Shown piece by piece: positions 23,208 to 31,709 of a stretch of DNA of 35,561 bases. The DNA is from CAZGVW01 sp964529265. Lineage in GTDB: Bacteria > Planctomycetota > Phycisphaerae > Phycisphaerales > UBA1924. Numbering within the stretch: the stretch's first letter is position 1; each line of letters starts with the position of its first letter. The notes beneath the pieces are model-generated. The model saw only the letters and a list, made by a program, of their open reading frames with translations. It was not told the origin of the DNA and searched no databases. A program made the position numbers and the translations under genes. The DNA is taken from positions 1 to 35,561 of the forward strand of contig CAZGVW010000143.1 in NCBI GenBank assembly GCA_964529265.1. Direction: 5' to 3'.

Positions 23208-26021
23208 TCACGTCCCCAAATCAGCCACCTCGGCGAGCCGCCCCCGCACCCGCTCGAGGCCCTCCCGCGCCCCCGCATCATCCGGGTTGTCCGCCCCCAG
23301 TCGCCCGTAATCCTCCTCCGCCGCCCGCAGCGCCGCCGCGGCCATGGCCCGATCCCCCCGGGCCAGCAAAACATCCGCCAACCGCTCCCTCGCCGCGGCC
23401 AGGTCGCTCCGCTGCGGGCCGCTCGGGGATTCCTCCGCGGCGAGTTCCTCATGCAGCCGCACCGACGCCCGCAGCGCCGCCACAGCCCCGTCATGATCCC
23501 CCATCGCGTGCAGCGCATCTCCGACGCTGCGATGCGCCATCGCCAGGCTGCGCTGCGCGAGCGGGTTCAGCGGATCCTTCGCCACCACCTGCGTGTACAG
23601 ATCAAGGGCTCGCCTGTGAGATTCGAGCCCGGACTGGTTGTCGTTCTTGAGAACCTGAACCTTTCCGATCTGGCTGTGCGCATCGGCAAGTTGCGCCATG
23701 GCGCGCGGATTGTCGGGGCTCTCGGCGCTCCACAACTCGGCCAGGGCGAGAGACGCCCCGAAGCGAACCAGAGCCTCATCGAGCCGGCCCGCGATGACCA
23801 GAGCATCCCCGACTTTCTTGTCCGCGAGCACCAGGTCGCGCCGCGCCCGCGCATCGACCGGATCGGCCTCGAAGAGCGCGTGCGCGACCTCGCGCTGCCG
23901 GGAGTACATGTCGATCGCCCCCGCCGTGTCGCCCGCGTCCTTGAGCGCATCGCCCACGTACATCCGGGCCACCATGATGTCCCGCTGTGCGCCGAGGCTC
24001 TTCGGATCGCCCGCGGCAATCTCTTCACGCAGCGCCAGCGCCCGCTCGAAGTGGTCCGTGGCCGCCGCCGCGTCGCCCAGCCGCTTGCTCGTGAATCCCA
24101 CGCGAATGTGCGCCACCGACAGGTCGCGCAGCGCATCCATGTCGGTGGGGTTCTCCCGCACCAGCGATCGCCGCAGCTCGAGCGATTCGGTGTACCTGTC
24201 GAGCCCGCCCGTCAGGTCGCCGATGCGCACGAGTCCGTCCCCGGCCGAGAGCAGCCCCACGGCCAGATCCCGCCGCACATGCAGATCGCCCGGGGCTTCC
24301 CGCACGAGCGCGCGATGCAGCGCCAGCGCCTCCTCATACGCATCGAGCGCTCCCCGCGCATCGCCCAGTTCCTTCCGCATGTCCCCCACGCGCATGTGGC
24401 TGTCGGCGAGCAGCCGCTGCACGGCCGTGTCGTCCGGTCTGACCTCCGCCAGCCGCTTTCGGATCTCGAGCGCCCGCTCATAACTCGCGAGCGCCCCCCT
24501 TGCGTCGCCGACATTGCTGCTCCGCAGCCCGCCCTGCACGTCGCCCACGCGCTCGAACGCGTGCGCCAGTTCGCTCATCAGGCCCGGATCGTCGCTCGCC
24601 TCCACCGCCAGGCTGTCGAGATACTGAAGCGCGTTCGTCACCAGCAGTTCCCGCGCCGGCGTCGCCCCAGGCAGGTCCTTGATCGCGTCGTGGAACTCGA
24701 ACATGAACGTGTTGGCCAGCGCCCGCACCTGTCCGAAGCGGCGCTCCGCCCGGTCGCGCTCCGCCGACGCCTTGTCGCGCTCCTGCGCTGCGATGTCGCG
24801 CTCCTCAGCCGCCACGTTCGCCTGCCACGCCGTCGCCGCCACGCCCCCGATGAGCGAGACCAGCAGCAGAATCGCCGCCGCCACGCCCACCCGGTTGCGC
24901 CGCACGAACTTGCTGGTCACATACCACGCTGACTCCGGCCGCGCGATCACCGGCAGGTGCGTCAGATGCCTCCGGATGTCCTCGCCCAGCTGCTCCGCCG
25001 AGGCGTAGCGGCGGTTCGGCTCCTTCCGCATCGCCATCATCACGATGTTGTCGATGTCCCCCGAGATGCGCTTGCGCAATCGCGCCGGCGAGCCGTCGGA
25101 TGGCGCCCTGTGCGTTCCCGTTTCGATCGGCGCCATGGGGTCGGTGATCACCGTCGAGAGCCGCGTCACCCGCGTCACCGCCGTGCTCGGCCGCTCCGGG
25201 TGAACCTGCGACACCACGCGCTCGATTTCCGCCGGCGCGCGGCTCTGGAAGTAGTAGGGCCGCCTCCCCGTGAGCAACTCGTACAGCAGCACACCCAGCG
25301 AGTACACATCGCTCGCCGTCGTCACCGGCTCGCCCCGAATCTGCTCCGGGCTCGCGTACTCCGGCGTCATGAGCCGCGCATCTGCCCGCGTCACGATCAT
25401 GTCCACCGGGGAGAACTCGGGATTCAGCAGTTTCGCGATGCCGAAGTCGAGCAGTTTCGGAACGCCCTCCTTCGTGACCAGGATGTTGCTCGGCTTGATG
25501 TCCCGGTGCACCACCAGGTTCTGGTGCGCGTGGTGCACGGCGAGACACACCGTCCGGAAGAGATTCAGCCGCTCCTCGACGGTGAGATTGTGCGACTCGC
25601 AGTGCTCATCGATCGTCTGGCCCTCGATGTGCTCCAGCACGAAGTAGGGCCGGCCGTCTTCCGTCATGCCCCCCTGGAACAGCCGCGCGATGTTCGGATG
25701 ATTCAGCGAAGCGAGCAGTTGCCGCTCCAGCTCGAAGCGCTTCAGCACCTCTTCGCTGTCCATCCCGCGGCGGATGAGCTTGATCGCCACCCGCTGCCGG
25801 AACCGCCCGTCATCGCGGAGCCCGAGCAGCACCGACCCCATCCCGCCCTCGCCGATCACGCCCGTGATGCGGAACGGCCCGATCCGCTCCGGCGGGCGAT
25901 CAGGCTGGAACATCGCCTCCCCGCCGGGATGGGGCGTCATCTCCGCCGAGCCGACACCCGCCCCCATCGGGATCGTCTCCACGTCATCCGCATGCCCGAA
26001 TCTGGTCGGCTCCGAACCCAT
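23208..26021 (-). CDS. Hanks-type Ser/Thr protein kinase with C-terminal TPR array
   Basis: Encodes 937 aa. Kinase domain about residues 50-350: GEGGMGSV (Gly-rich loop, 57-64), Lys81 in VAIKLI, HRDIKPSN (Asp174, Lys176, Asn179), DFG 192-194, TPEYASPEQ as the activation-loop end and SDVYSLGVLLYELL, all intact. A membrane helix lies near 377-397 (GVAAAILLLVSLIGGVAATA), then a coiled-coil-like stretch rich in ERD/AQERD, then ~450 residues of repeated helices (DARGALASYERALEIRKRLA and similar) of TPR type. Start ATG 26021 follows GAGAGG. Unlike the kinase at 19773 it has no zinc motif and no sigma gene beside it. Substrates unknown. Divergent from the FG-GAP gene. Confidence 0.93.
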   Translation of the reverse strand: MGSEPTRFGHADDVETIPMGAGVGSAEMTPHPGGEAMFQPDRPPERIGPFRITGVIGEGGMGSVLLGLRDDGRFRQRVAIKLIRRGMDSEEVLKRFELERQLLASLNHPNIARLFQGGMTEDGRPYFVLEHIEGQTIDEHCESHNLTVEERLNLFRTVCLAVHHAHQNLVVHRDIKPSNILVTKEGVPKLLDFGIAKLLNPEFSPVDMIVTRADARLMTPEYASPEQIRGEPVTTASDVYSLGVLLYELLTGRRPYYFQSRAPAEIERVVSQVHPERPSTAVTRVTRLSTVITDPMAPIETGTHRAPSDGSPARLRKRISGDIDNIVMMAMRKEPNRRYASAEQLGEDIRRHLTHLPVIARPESAWYVTSKFVRRNRVGVAAAILLLVSLIGGVAATAWQANVAAEERDIAAQERDKASAERDRAERRFGQVRALANTFMFEFHDAIKDLPGATPARELLVTNALQYLDSLAVEASDDPGLMSELAHAFERVGDVQGGLRSSNVGDARGALASYERALEIRKRLAEVRPDDTAVQRLLADSHMRVGDMRKELGDARGALDAYEEALALHRALVREAPGDLHVRRDLAVGLLSAGDGLVRIGDLTGGLDRYTESLELRRSLVRENPTDMDALRDLSVAHIRVGFTSKRLGDAAAATDHFERALALREEIAAGDPKSLGAQRDIMVARMYVGDALKDAGDTAGAIDMYSRQREVAHALFEADPVDARARRDLVLADKKVGDALVIAGRLDEALVRFGASLALAELWSAESPDNPRAMAQLADAHSQIGKVQVLKNDNQSGLESHRRALDLYTQVVAKDPLNPLAQRSLAMAHRSVGDALHAMGDHDGAVAALRASVRLHEELAAEESPSGPQRSDLAAARERLADVLLARGDRAMAAAALRAAEEDYGRLGADNPDDAGAREGLERVRGRLAEVADLGT

Positions 26022-26318
26022 CCCGTCCTCTCATCGCTTCCCCGGTCGCGGCGCCGTCGCGCCGCACGCTCAGCCCGGCCTGCATGCTATCCGAACGTCA
26101 GCAAAACCGGGACATGTCTCAGCCGATTTCGCCTGAAACAGCGCCCGCCGGCCGCTGTTTTCGAGGGCGGTTTCGGCGCTCGGCGCGGTATAGTGCCCCG
26201 CCTCAGAGAGCGAGACGCCCGCTCAGGAAGCGCAGGAGCATCGCGGAACCTGCGGATTCGATGCGCGGCGACGGCGCCCCGCCTTCTCTCTCAAGCGAGG
26301 CTTCGGAGGATCGGACAC
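26022..26318. other. Intergenic region between divergent kinase and FG-GAP genes
   Basis: 297 bases with no gene I can support. A -10-like TATAGT lies at 26189-26194 on the plus strand, 124 bases before the ATG at 26319, but no -35 at a good distance was found. The region must hold promoters in both directions. Confidence 0.5.
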
Positions 26319-29270
26319 ATGATGGCGAAGATGTCAGCCCCGTGGGCGAACGCCCTTCTTGTCCTTATGCGCGCCGCGGCCGGCGTTGCTCTCGCCCCCG
26401 CTGCGCTCGCGGGCGACGGCGGCGGGGCGATCGACTGGGCAAACCCCATGGGCGGGGATTATTTCGACGCGGCCAACTGGCAGCCCAAGGGCGTGCCAGG
26501 ACCCGGCGACCTTGTCCGGTTCGATCTCGGCCACGCGTACGCCGTCACGTTTGCGATGGATGAGATCGCCAACCTGCCCGTCGCCGAAGTCGCCGGTCTG
26601 CTCATCCGCCGCGACGAAGTCCTGTTCGATCTGAGCGGCGCAATGATCCGTGCCCTCGGCGAGCAATCCGTCGCCGTCCGGCCTCCTTTCGGCTTCGCCG
26701 CCCTCGTTGTCGCGGGCGGTGCGGTGGAGTCGCAGGACGTGCATGTCGGCGGATCGGGGCTTCTCTCTTTGGCCGCCCTGACCGTATCTCACGACGCCCA
26801 GTGGCGCATTCGGGGCGACCTGCTTGAAGTCGATGGCGCGGGCGCCGCCAGCCTCGCGGTGCTGTCAAACGGCAGCATCGGATTCGATCCCGACACTGAT
26901 CCAGGCTTCCATCTCGCCATCGGCGCGCTCGCCGATGTGCTCGTATCCGGTGAGAACAGCGCGCTTCATGGCCGGTCCGCGCTCGCCCATGGGGACCTTG
27001 TCATCGCCGACGGCGCCCTCGTCGAACTCGACGGCGCCGGCGGCGGACCGGCATCGTTCCTCGATGCCCTGATCCTGATTGGCGATGGGTCCGCGCTCAA
27101 CATCGGCGGCGCCGCCGCATTCAGCGCCCACGAACTGCTCATCAAGTTCGGCGCCGATGTTCACGTCGATTCAACTGCCCCGGAGCACGCGCTCGACCAC
27201 GCCCTCGTCCTCGGCGATGGCGCATCGTTCTCGGCAACGTCTGGTCACTTCTTGCTCACGCATTCGCTGCACGTTCTGGCCGGCGGGCACTTCGACCTCG
27301 GACCAGGCGCCCTCACGGCGAACGAGGCCGAGATCGTCGTCGATGGCGACGGCAGCGCCCTCTCCGCGGCCAATCTCACACTGATCGGCCCCGGTTCGCG
27401 AGGAACGGATGTCGCCTCGTTCGAACTCGGCGACGGCGCCACCGCCCAGATCGGCGCCCTTCGCGCCATGGGCGACGCGCACATCTCGGTCCCGGCGCTC
27501 CGGATCGGGACCACGGAAGTCGCGACCGCCTCCGCCCTTCACGTGCGGTCGCTCGGCGTCACGCAGGACACCGACCTCGAGGTAGAGGGCGAGTACGTCC
27601 AGGCTGCCGACGGCGCACTCTCCTTCGCGATCGATCGCCCTCTCGTGCCCGCGCCCATCTCCAGCCAGACTGCGAGCCTTCGCGGGACACTCCTCATTCA
27701 ATCCGCGCCCCCCAATCCCCCGGTCGGCGCGACGTTCCCCCTCATCGCAACGAGCGGGCCGTCGCTGGGCCAGTTCGACCTGGTGATCACGCCCCCGCTG
27801 CCCGGCGGCAAGTTCCTGCGCGTCGTCCCGGCCGACCTTGTCGCGGCGGGCGGCGGTGGCGCCACCGTCATCGTCGATTCCACAGACGATCTCCTCGAGT
27901 TCGGTGAGCAGCCGCCCTCGTCGCTCGGCGCGGGACTCCCCAAGGGCGCCGCGGTCGTCGATGTCAACGACGACGGCCTCGTCGATCTCGCCGTCGCGCT
28001 CTCCGATGACCCGATGCTGCCCGGCTCGCTCCAGGTCCTCCTGAACCAGGGCGTTGATGCGCAGACGGGCGACTGGCTCGGATTCTCCGGCGGCTTCCAG
28101 ATCGCCGTCGGAATCGACCCCTCCGATGTCGCGCACATCGATTACGACAGCGACGATGACATCGACTTTGCCGTGACCAACCGCGGCGATGACACCGTCA
28201 CGCTCATCCGGAACGAACTCACCGAGACCGGAATGCTCTCGTTCGCGATTGAGGCCGTGATCACCGTCGGCGATGAGCCCGTGTCCATCGAATCCGGTGA
28301 TCTCGATCAGTTCGGCGGCCCCGACCTTGTGACCGCCAACTTCGGCGACGACACGGTGTCCATCCTGCTGAACAACCTCGCGGGCCGGGGCCTGGGCGGC
28401 ATCTTCGACGTCATGGGCGCTCAGACAACCCCCGACCCCTGCTCGGTGTGCCCCTCCGACGTGGATAACGATGGCGGCCGCGACATCATCGTGACCGCTG
28501 CGGGCATCCCGCTGGGCGCCAGGGGTGACGCAACCGGCGGCACGGTCGATGTGTTGCTCAGCCTGGGCGGCGGCGATTTCGCGCCGCGCGTCTCATTCTC
28601 CGTCGGCCCCGACCCTGTCGAAGCGGAAATCGTTGACCTCAACGACGACGGACTCAAGGAGATCATCACCGCCGACAAGGGCGGCGCGACGCTCTCCATC
28701 CTTCGCAATCTCACCGGGCCCGCCCGGGGGGCGGGCGGCCTCTCCTTCGCCGACGCCCTGACCATCGTCGTGGGCGATGCGCCCAGTTCCCTCGCCGTGC
28801 TCGATGTCGATAACGACGGCGACGCCGATCTCGTCAACGTCTCCGGCGACGGCATGGGCGGCTCGAAGATCGGCCTCCTCCAGAACACCACGCTCGATCC
28901 CGAGCAGATTCAGTTCGCCGCGCAACTCGTCCTGCTCACCGACGTCGGCACGCTGCTCGTCGAATCCGGCGACGTGAACAACGACGGGCTGCCCGACGTC
29001 ATCGGCGTCAACTCCGATGGCGATATCGATCGCGGCGCCGCGGGCACCGTCATCGTCGTGCTGAACGAGACGCGCCCCCGCCTCCTCGGCGATCTCAGCG
29101 GCGACAACTTCATCGATATGGAGGATCTTGCGTGGCTGCTCGCCCTGTGGGGGCCCTGCCCCACGCCGCCCGCGCCTTGCATCGCGGATCTGACGGGCGA
29201 CGGCAATGTTGACGCCGAAGACCTCGCGATCCTGCTCGGCGCCTGGACCGGACCGCCGCCCCCACGATGA
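26319..29270 (+). CDS. Large secreted FG-GAP/VCBS-repeat protein with dockerin-like tail
   Basis: Encodes 983 aa. Start ATG 26319 follows CGGAGGA; the frame runs open far upstream, but that part is antisense to the kinase. Signal peptide: ANALLVLMRAAAGVALAPAA then ALAGDGG. Residues ~35-500 look like a right-handed beta-helix or autotransporter-type passenger (FDAANWQPKGVPGPGDLVRF, repeated GA/GS-rich strands). Residues ~540-900 carry FG-GAP/VCBS-type repeats with acidic calcium-binding loops (VVDVNDDGLVDLAVAL, HIDYDSDDDIDFAVTN, VDLNDDGLKEIITAD, LDVDNDGDADLVNV), expected to fold as a beta-propeller. From ~924 there are two dockerin-like repeats (DLSGDNFIDMEDLAWLLALW; DLTGDGNVDAEDLAILLGAW). Probably an extracellular or surface protein; ligand unknown. 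Confidence 0.88.
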   Translation: MMAKMSAPWANALLVLMRAAAGVALAPAALAGDGGGAIDWANPMGGDYFDAANWQPKGVPGPGDLVRFDLGHAYAVTFAMDEIANLPVAEVAGLLIRRDEVLFDLSGAMIRALGEQSVAVRPPFGFAALVVAGGAVESQDVHVGGSGLLSLAALTVSHDAQWRIRGDLLEVDGAGAASLAVLSNGSIGFDPDTDPGFHLAIGALADVLVSGENSALHGRSALAHGDLVIADGALVELDGAGGGPASFLDALILIGDGSALNIGGAAAFSAHELLIKFGADVHVDSTAPEHALDHALVLGDGASFSATSGHFLLTHSLHVLAGGHFDLGPGALTANEAEIVVDGDGSALSAANLTLIGPGSRGTDVASFELGDGATAQIGALRAMGDAHISVPALRIGTTEVATASALHVRSLGVTQDTDLEVEGEYVQAADGALSFAIDRPLVPAPISSQTASLRGTLLIQSAPPNPPVGATFPLIATSGPSLGQFDLVITPPLPGGKFLRVVPADLVAAGGGGATVIVDSTDDLLEFGEQPPSSLGAGLPKGAAVVDVNDDGLVDLAVALSDDPMLPGSLQVLLNQGVDAQTGDWLGFSGGFQIAVGIDPSDVAHIDYDSDDDIDFAVTNRGDDTVTLIRNELTETGMLSFAIEAVITVGDEPVSIESGDLDQFGGPDLVTANFGDDTVSILLNNLAGRGLGGIFDVMGAQTTPDPCSVCPSDVDNDGGRDIIVTAAGIPLGARGDATGGTVDVLLSLGGGDFAPRVSFSVGPDPVEAEIVDLNDDGLKEIITADKGGATLSILRNLTGPARGAGGLSFADALTIVVGDAPSSLAVLDVDNDGDADLVNVSGDGMGGSKIGLLQNTTLDPEQIQFAAQLVLLTDVGTLLVESGDVNNDGLPDVIGVNSDGDIDRGAAGTVIVVLNETRPRLLGDLSGDNFIDMEDLAWLLALWGPCPTPPAPCIADLTGDGNVDAEDLAILLGAWTGPPPPR

Positions 29271-29300
29271 TGCGCTGATCCCCGCTCGCCACACCCGCAA

Positions 29301-29374
29301 TACGCGCGACAGGAGTCGAACCTGTAACCTTCGGCTCCGGAGGCCGACGCTCTATCCAATTGAGCTACGCGCGC
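29301..29374 (-). tRNA. tRNA-Arg (anticodon CCG)
   Basis: The complement folds as a full cloverleaf of 74 bases: acceptor GCGCGCG with CGCGCGT (a G-U closing pair), D-arm GCTC/GAGC, anticodon stem TCGGC/GCCGA with loop CTCCGGA giving anticodon CCG, a 5-base variable loop, T-arm ACAGG/CCTGT with loop TTCGACT, and discriminator A. CCA is not encoded. It reads the CGG codon. Confidence 0.95.
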
Positions 29375-29477
29375 TCTTCGAACCGCCGTCGGGTGAGCCC
29401 CGCGGCGCATCGTCATGCTACGATCGCCGCGCCTCCCTGACAACGCCCCGCGTTCGCTCATCCACCACCCAACTTCG

Positions 29478-30728
29478 ATGCCCCCCTCGATGCCCCGGCA
29501 CGCCGACACCGGTCTCCGTCCAGCGCCCCTGGGGCCGCTGCTCGTCTTTGTCTGGCTCAACAGCCTCGCGGGCGGCGCCGTCGGCATCGGCGTCTTCTTC
29601 GTCACGGATGCGGCCCACCGCTTCTCACGCGCCGAGAACTTCGCGCTCGGCGTCGCCATGGGCTTCGCCTACATCCTCGGCGCTCTCGCCGTCGGGCCGG
29701 CGCTCCGCCGGCTCACCGCCCGCCTCCCCTGGCTCAGCAGCCGCGGCGCGCTCGCGATCCTCATGGCCCTCATGTCCGCGCCCTGCGCCATCGCGTGGGC
29801 CACCGCCGCGCCGTGGTCCATCTGGCTCTTCGCGATCACCTACCAGCCCCTCGCCGGCGCACTCTGGCCCATCACCGAGTCCTACGTCTCCGGTGGCCGC
29901 CGCGCCCACGCGCTCCGCCGCGCCATCGGCGCCTTCAACTACACGTGGTCCTCCGCCATCGCCGTCGCGTTCTGGGCGATGGCCCCGCTCCGCGACGCCT
30001 CGCCACTGGCCGTGTTCCTCGGCGTCGCCATCATCCACCTGCTCTCCGCGGGCCTCACGCGCATCTTCCCGCCGGAGCCCGCCCGCCACCTCGATGAAGC
30101 CGCCGCGCCCCATCCGGAGTCCTACGAGCGCCTGCTCCCCGTCTTCCGCTGGCTCCTCGCCACCAGTTACCTCGTGATGTACGCGTTGGGCCCCGCGCTC
30201 CCCTCCCGCGCGGAATCCGATCTGCGCATCGCCATCCACTGGGCCACACCCGTCGTCTCCGCCTGGCTCGTCAGCCGCGTGCTCATGTTTCTGCTCATGG
30301 AGCGCTGGCACGGCTGGCACGGCCGCTGGCGCACGCCGATCTGGACCACCGCAGCCATGTTCGTCGGCTTCGGCCTCGCCCTTCTCGCCCCGAGCGTGCC
30401 CCTCTTCGTCCTCGGGCTCGCCGTCTTCGGCATCGGAGTGGGGGGCATCTACTGCGGCGCCCTCTACTACGCCATGGAGGTCGGGGCAGCCCAGGTCGAG
30501 GCCGGAGGCGCTCACGAGGCGACCATCGGCGCCGGAATGACCCTCGGGCCGGCCCTCGGCCTCGCCAGCGCCGGCCTCGTCGCCGGCGGCCTCCTGCCCG
30601 AGAGCCGAGGCAACGAGGGCCTGCTGGGACTCGTCGGCGCGTGCTCGATCATCGGAGTCCTGCTCGCCGCCCGATCAGCCCGGCGGAGACCAGCCACCGG
30701 CGCCGCCGCCGGCCTCCCGGCGACCTGA
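29478..30728 (+). CDS. Major facilitator superfamily transporter
   Basis: Encodes 416 aa from ATG 29478; ATGs at 29415 and 29490 are in the same frame, and none has a clear ribosome binding site, so the start is tentative. About 11-12 membrane segments split in two halves by a charged loop (FPPEPARHLDEAAAPHPESY). Motifs typical of MFS: a first helix VFVWLNSLAGGAVGIGVFFV, the loop GPALRRLTARLPWLSSRGAL between helices 2 and 3, and GIGVGGIYCGALYYAMEVGA late in the protein. Members move solutes by proton symport, antiport or uniport; the substrate cannot be deduced. It starts 103 bases from the divergent tRNA-Arg. Confidence 0.82.
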   Translation: MPPSMPRHADTGLRPAPLGPLLVFVWLNSLAGGAVGIGVFFVTDAAHRFSRAENFALGVAMGFAYILGALAVGPALRRLTARLPWLSSRGALAILMALMSAPCAIAWATAAPWSIWLFAITYQPLAGALWPITESYVSGGRRAHALRRAIGAFNYTWSSAIAVAFWAMAPLRDASPLAVFLGVAIIHLLSAGLTRIFPPEPARHLDEAAAPHPESYERLLPVFRWLLATSYLVMYALGPALPSRAESDLRIAIHWATPVVSAWLVSRVLMFLLMERWHGWHGRWRTPIWTTAAMFVGFGLALLAPSVPLFVLGLAVFGIGVGGIYCGALYYAMEVGAAQVEAGGAHEATIGAGMTLGPALGLASAGLVAGGLLPESRGNEGLLGLVGACSIIGVLLAARSARRRPATGAAAGLPAT

Positions 30729-30757
30729 TTCCACGCAAACCGGGCGTCGTTTTGGCG

Positions 30758-30803
30758 AAAAAAAACAACCCCAGGCCTGCATGCCTGCAAACCTGGGGCG
30801 TTG
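30758..30803 (-). terminator. Rho-independent terminator on the minus strand
   Basis: On the complement, CCCCAGG (30798-30792) and CCTGGGG (30775-30769) form a 7-bp stem around a 16-base loop that can itself pair TGCA/TGCA. CAA/TTG flanks extend the stem past a small bulge. Eight T follow at 30765-30758. It points away from thpR and ends just past the stop of the convergent MFS gene. Confidence 0.85.
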
Positions 30804-31015
30804 AGTAAGAGGGAAGCCTTGGTTGAGGATTGGGGCCGCGACACGCTTGAGTACGCACCGGTGACCGCGCCGGATGCACCTTCCGACAGAAGGTGCGCTC
30901 AGGAACACCGATCGAACTCGTAAAGCGACCGCCAATCGCTGGAGCCCAGAATACGCGGACGCGCGCATCGAGGCAAGCCGAAAATCCCTTCACAGCAAGC
31001 CTCTACGTGCACTTT
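30804..31015 (-). ncRNA. Candidate structured non-coding RNA of unknown class
   Basis: The 365-base gap between the MFS stop (30728) and the thpR stop (31094) has no credible coding frame, and its overlapping reading frames look like noise. It contains a perfect 8-bp hairpin GCACCTTC/GAAGGTGC (30876-30883 with 30889-30896, loop of five), a CACCGGTG palindrome at 30857-30864, and ends on the minus strand in the strong terminator at 30758. A T-run on the minus strand near 31028-31023 could end the thpR transcript, leaving a separate RNA of ~200-250 nt. I see no tmRNA tag, SRP GGAAGGAAGCAG-type motif or RNase P signature. A 6S-like RNA or a long 3' UTR of thpR are alternatives. Boundaries are approximate. 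Confidence 0.4.
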
Positions 31016-31093
31016 CACAGTGAAAAAACCCTCATCGATGCCGGACATGGGGCGGCCACCCGGGTGTCCTCGTCCGATAGCGCCGCCGCCCCG

Positions 31094-31699
31094 TTAAGCC
31101 CGGCCCGGCTCGCCCCCCGCGCCGCCCCGCAGCCGCAGCGTCGCCACGGCCTCGTACACCGGCCCCGCCGGGGTCAGGGTTGACCGAACCAGTTCCACCC
31201 GGTCCACGCGGAACTCGCCCCTGAGCGGACCCAGCGGGCTCAGGTCCACCCTGCACCCACCCGACCCCCCCTTGATGCGGGCCACGGTCACGTGGGCGAG
31301 GGGCGGGCGGTCCAGACCTCGCAAAATGGCCTCGGTGGGGGCGATTTCCGCGGCGGCTTCGGTGATTTCGCGCAGCAGCGCGGTCAGGTCGGGGCCGCCG
31401 TCGAGGGCGGCGGCGAGGATGCGGGCGCGGAAGGGCGTGGGGAGGGCGATCAAACGCTCGATTCGCGCCGAAATCGCGTCTTTTTGCGCGCAAATGCGCT
31501 CCGCGGCGCTGGCCAGCGCCTGCGCCCGCGACCGCTCCACCTCGCCGATGAACGCGACCGTGAGATGCCGCTGGGCGCGCGGAATCGAGCGGAAATCGCG
31601 CTGTTTGGCCAGCCAGGTGTCCACCGGCGCGAGGGCGGCGTGCGCCGCGTCATCCAGCCACGCGGCGAAAAACAGCCGGTCCCGCGCCGGGGCGCTCAT
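31094..31699 (-). CDS. thpR: RNA 2',3'-cyclic phosphodiesterase (2H phosphoesterase family)
   Basis: Encodes 201 aa from ATG 31699; the open extension upstream to 31840 is Arg/Ser-rich and lies inside the previous gene. The family hydrolyses 2',3'-cyclic phosphates on RNA ends and was first described as a 2'-5' RNA ligase. The two catalytic HxTx motifs are present: His45-Leu-Thr47-Val and His136-Val-Thr138-Val, with RLFFAAWLDDA at the N-terminus typical of the family. The gene begins 10 bases after the stop of the HExxH lipoprotein, so it is cotranscribed with it and valS. Confidence 0.92.
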   Translation of the reverse strand: MSAPARDRLFFAAWLDDAAHAALAPVDTWLAKQRDFRSIPRAQRHLTVAFIGEVERSRAQALASAAERICAQKDAISARIERLIALPTPFRARILAAALDGGPDLTALLREITEAAAEIAPTEAILRGLDRPPLAHVTVARIKGGSGGCRVDLSPLGPLRGEFRVDRVELVRSTLTPAGPVYEAVATLRLRGGAGGEPGRA

Positions 31700-31709
31700 C
31701 GGAGGGCGC

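Noticed and set aside
23019..24932. Plus-strand frame of 637 codons opposite the second kinase
   Set aside because: Codon-aligned shadow of the TPR region of the kinase; composition Arg/His/Pro-rich.
24957..26318. Upstream extension of the FG-GAP protein frame
   Set aside because: It is antisense to the kinase domain and Arg-rich; a clear ribosome binding site and signal peptide place the start at 26319.
30649..30993. Minus-strand frames across the gap after the MFS gene
   Set aside because: They overlap the terminator and the MFS 3' end, lack codon bias and show no protein features; the region fits structured RNA better.
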